Below are positions 6,571 to 7,190 of a DNA stretch of 7,190 nt, one piece after another. The DNA comes from Desulfobacteraceae bacterium (GTDB lineage Bacteria > Desulfobacterota > Desulfobacteria > Desulfobacterales > Desulfobacteraceae). The stretch lies in contig PIVQ01000364.1 in assembly GCA_003354055.1 (NCBI GenBank), positions 1 through 7,190 of the forward strand, read 5' to 3'. Position 1 is the first letter of the stretch, and every line of letters starts with the position of its first letter. The position numbers and the translations under genes were made by a program. The notes below the pieces were generated by a model. That model made no database searches and was not told the DNA's origin. It saw only the letters and a list, made by a program, of their open reading frames with translations.

Positions 6571-6674
6571 TAAGGATCGGCTCCAAAATACTTGATCTTT
6601 TGCTTTCAAAATACCCAATCTTTTAAGGGGTTTTGGAAACAATTTAGATCAAGTTATTTTGTAACGATTCCTAA
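6571..6674. repeat. Right copy of hairpin-forming (MITE-like) repeat
   Basis: 6571-6662 is the reverse complement of the left copy at 1-134. The copy is itself a long imperfect palindrome. The left arm from taaggatcgg (6571) through acttgatct, tgctttcaaaataccc pairs with the right arm from ggggttttggaaaca through agatcaagt to cgattccta (6665-6673), leaving a loop around aatcttttaa. The pairing extends past the part shared with the left copy, to about 6674. It contains no ORF and ends just before the ribosome binding site of the CMD gene, so it would be in that gene's leader or contain its promoter. TTGGAA (6633-6638), 16 bases, TATTTT (6655-6660) is a weak promoter candidate inside it. No transposase is nearby and target-site duplications cannot be judged. 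Confidence 0.8.
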
Positions 6675-6691
6675 ACTAAAAAGGAGCAACT

Positions 6692-7063
6692 ATGGAACGT
6701 TATGATAAAGGATTGGAAAAATTAAAAGAGGTTGATGGTAATGCAGGAGAGCAGGTCATTGAATCACTTCGGCAAATCGCACCGGATCTGGGCAAATATG
6801 TGATCGAGTATCCGTTTGGGGATATTTATTCAAGGCCCGGGCTTTCCCTTAAACAGCGGGAACTTATCACCATTGCCGCACTTGGGGCCATGGGAAATGC
6901 TCAGCCCCAGCTTAAGGTGCATATCCGGGGAGCTCTCAATGTGGGGCTGAGCCGGGAAGAGATTGTTGAAACCTTTATCCAGCTTTCCGTTTATGCGGGA
7001 TTTCCCGCAGCCCTCAATGCTGTCTTTGCTGCAGACGAGGTATTCAAAGAACAGGAAAATTAA
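6692..7063 (+). CDS. Carboxymuconolactone decarboxylase-fold (CMD) protein
   Basis: This 123-aa protein belongs to the CMD/AhpD-like all-helical family (PF02627). It shows the PcaC-like core RPGLSLKQRELITIAALGAMG (48-68), QLKVHIRGALNVGLSREEI (73-91) and LSVYAGFPAALNA (98-110). E57 and H77 occupy conserved family positions. There is no cysteine at all, so AhpD-type CXXC peroxidase chemistry is excluded. True PcaC decarboxylates gamma-carboxymuconolactone in aerobic protocatechuate breakdown. Without other pca genes here, only a related lyase or isomerase-type role on an aromatic-derived substrate can be suggested. Start ATG 6692 has a strong AAGGAG (6681-6686) 5 nt upstream. It diverges from the LysR gene, with a repeat element between them. 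Confidence 0.92.
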   Translation: MERYDKGLEKLKEVDGNAGEQVIESLRQIAPDLGKYVIEYPFGDIYSRPGLSLKQRELITIAALGAMGNAQPQLKVHIRGALNVGLSREEIVETFIQLSVYAGFPAALNAVFAADEVFKEQEN

Positions 7064-7080
7064 GATTTCAATCTTTTTTT
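7062..7080 (+). terminator. Weak terminator-like hairpin after the CMD gene
   Basis: AAGAT-TTCA-ATCTT overlaps the stop codon and is followed by a run of T. The stem is only 5 bp and AT-rich, so termination would be weak at best. Confidence 0.3.
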
Positions 7081-7090
7081 AGCACGCCCC

Positions 7091-7118
7091 TTGAAAATCA
7101 AGACGACCGGTCTAATAG
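7091..7118 (+). promoter_or_regulatory. Possible promoter with GACCGGTC dyad for a gene beyond the window
   Basis: TTGAAA (7091-7096), 16 bases, TAATAG (7113-7118) is a fair sigma-70 match. The palindrome GACCGGTC (7105-7112) sits in the spacer, where a repressor such as a TetR-family protein could act (inference). GAGGAG at 7184-7189 looks like a ribosome binding site for a gene starting just past 7190. No gene is seen in 7064-7190. Confidence 0.35.
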
Positions 7119-7190
7119 TATTGGGAGCCAATGTGGTTTACGCAGACGGGCCTAAGGGTTTAGGTCAAACAGGTAATTTTATAGAGGAGA

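Noticed and set aside
1..7190. CRISPR arrays, tRNA or rRNA genes, transposase genes
   Set aside because: No regularly spaced direct repeats, cloverleaf or rRNA-like stretches, and no transposase or integrase motifs were seen on either strand.

Overview
The window is about 7.2 kb of moderately AT-rich bacterial chromosome. It encodes an intact sigma-54 enhancer-binding activator with the wreck of a second one, a flavin/Fe-S ene-reductase of the type found mostly in anaerobes, two small antibiotic-biosynthesis-monooxygenase (ABM) proteins, a LysR-type regulator and a carboxymuconolactone-decarboxylase-fold protein. Many sigma-54 activators together with Fe-S ene-reductases suggest an anaerobic Desulfobacterota-like organism (Desulfobacula/Desulfobacter type). 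This is inference from gene style; no marker gene is present.

Layout. Positions 1-134 hold a repeat element. From 143 to 1684 (minus) lies a GAF/AAA+/Fis-HTH sigma-54 activator. The divergent gap 1685-1956 holds three 16-bp dyads (two forming a perfect 24-bp inverted repeat) and a well-formed -24/-12 promoter. It drives the 641-aa FMN/Fe-S/FAD oxidoreductase gene (1957-3882, plus). From 3998 to about 4526 (minus) is a second sigma-54 activator reduced to fragments by internal deletions and a frame change. Two paralogous ABM genes follow (4533-4844 and 4923-5267, minus), with a good sigma-70 promoter about 190 nt upstream of the first-transcribed one. A LysR regulator resembling the BenM/CatM group lies at 5578-6444 (minus). 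Divergent from it is a CMD-family gene (6692-7063, plus). The end of the window carries a possible promoter and a Shine-Dalgarno for a gene that starts outside.

The most striking structural feature is a pair of related, individually hairpin-forming repeats in inverted orientation at 1-134 and 6571-6674. They bracket everything from the sigma-54 activator to the LysR gene. The right copy sits in the leader of the CMD gene, directly before its ribosome binding site.

Working model (inference): the GAF activator senses a small molecule and switches on the ene-reductase through the dyad array. The LysR protein controls the ABM pair and perhaps the CMD gene. Together they would handle an unsaturated carbonyl, quinone or aromatic-derived compound. 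The actual substrate cannot be read from the sequence.
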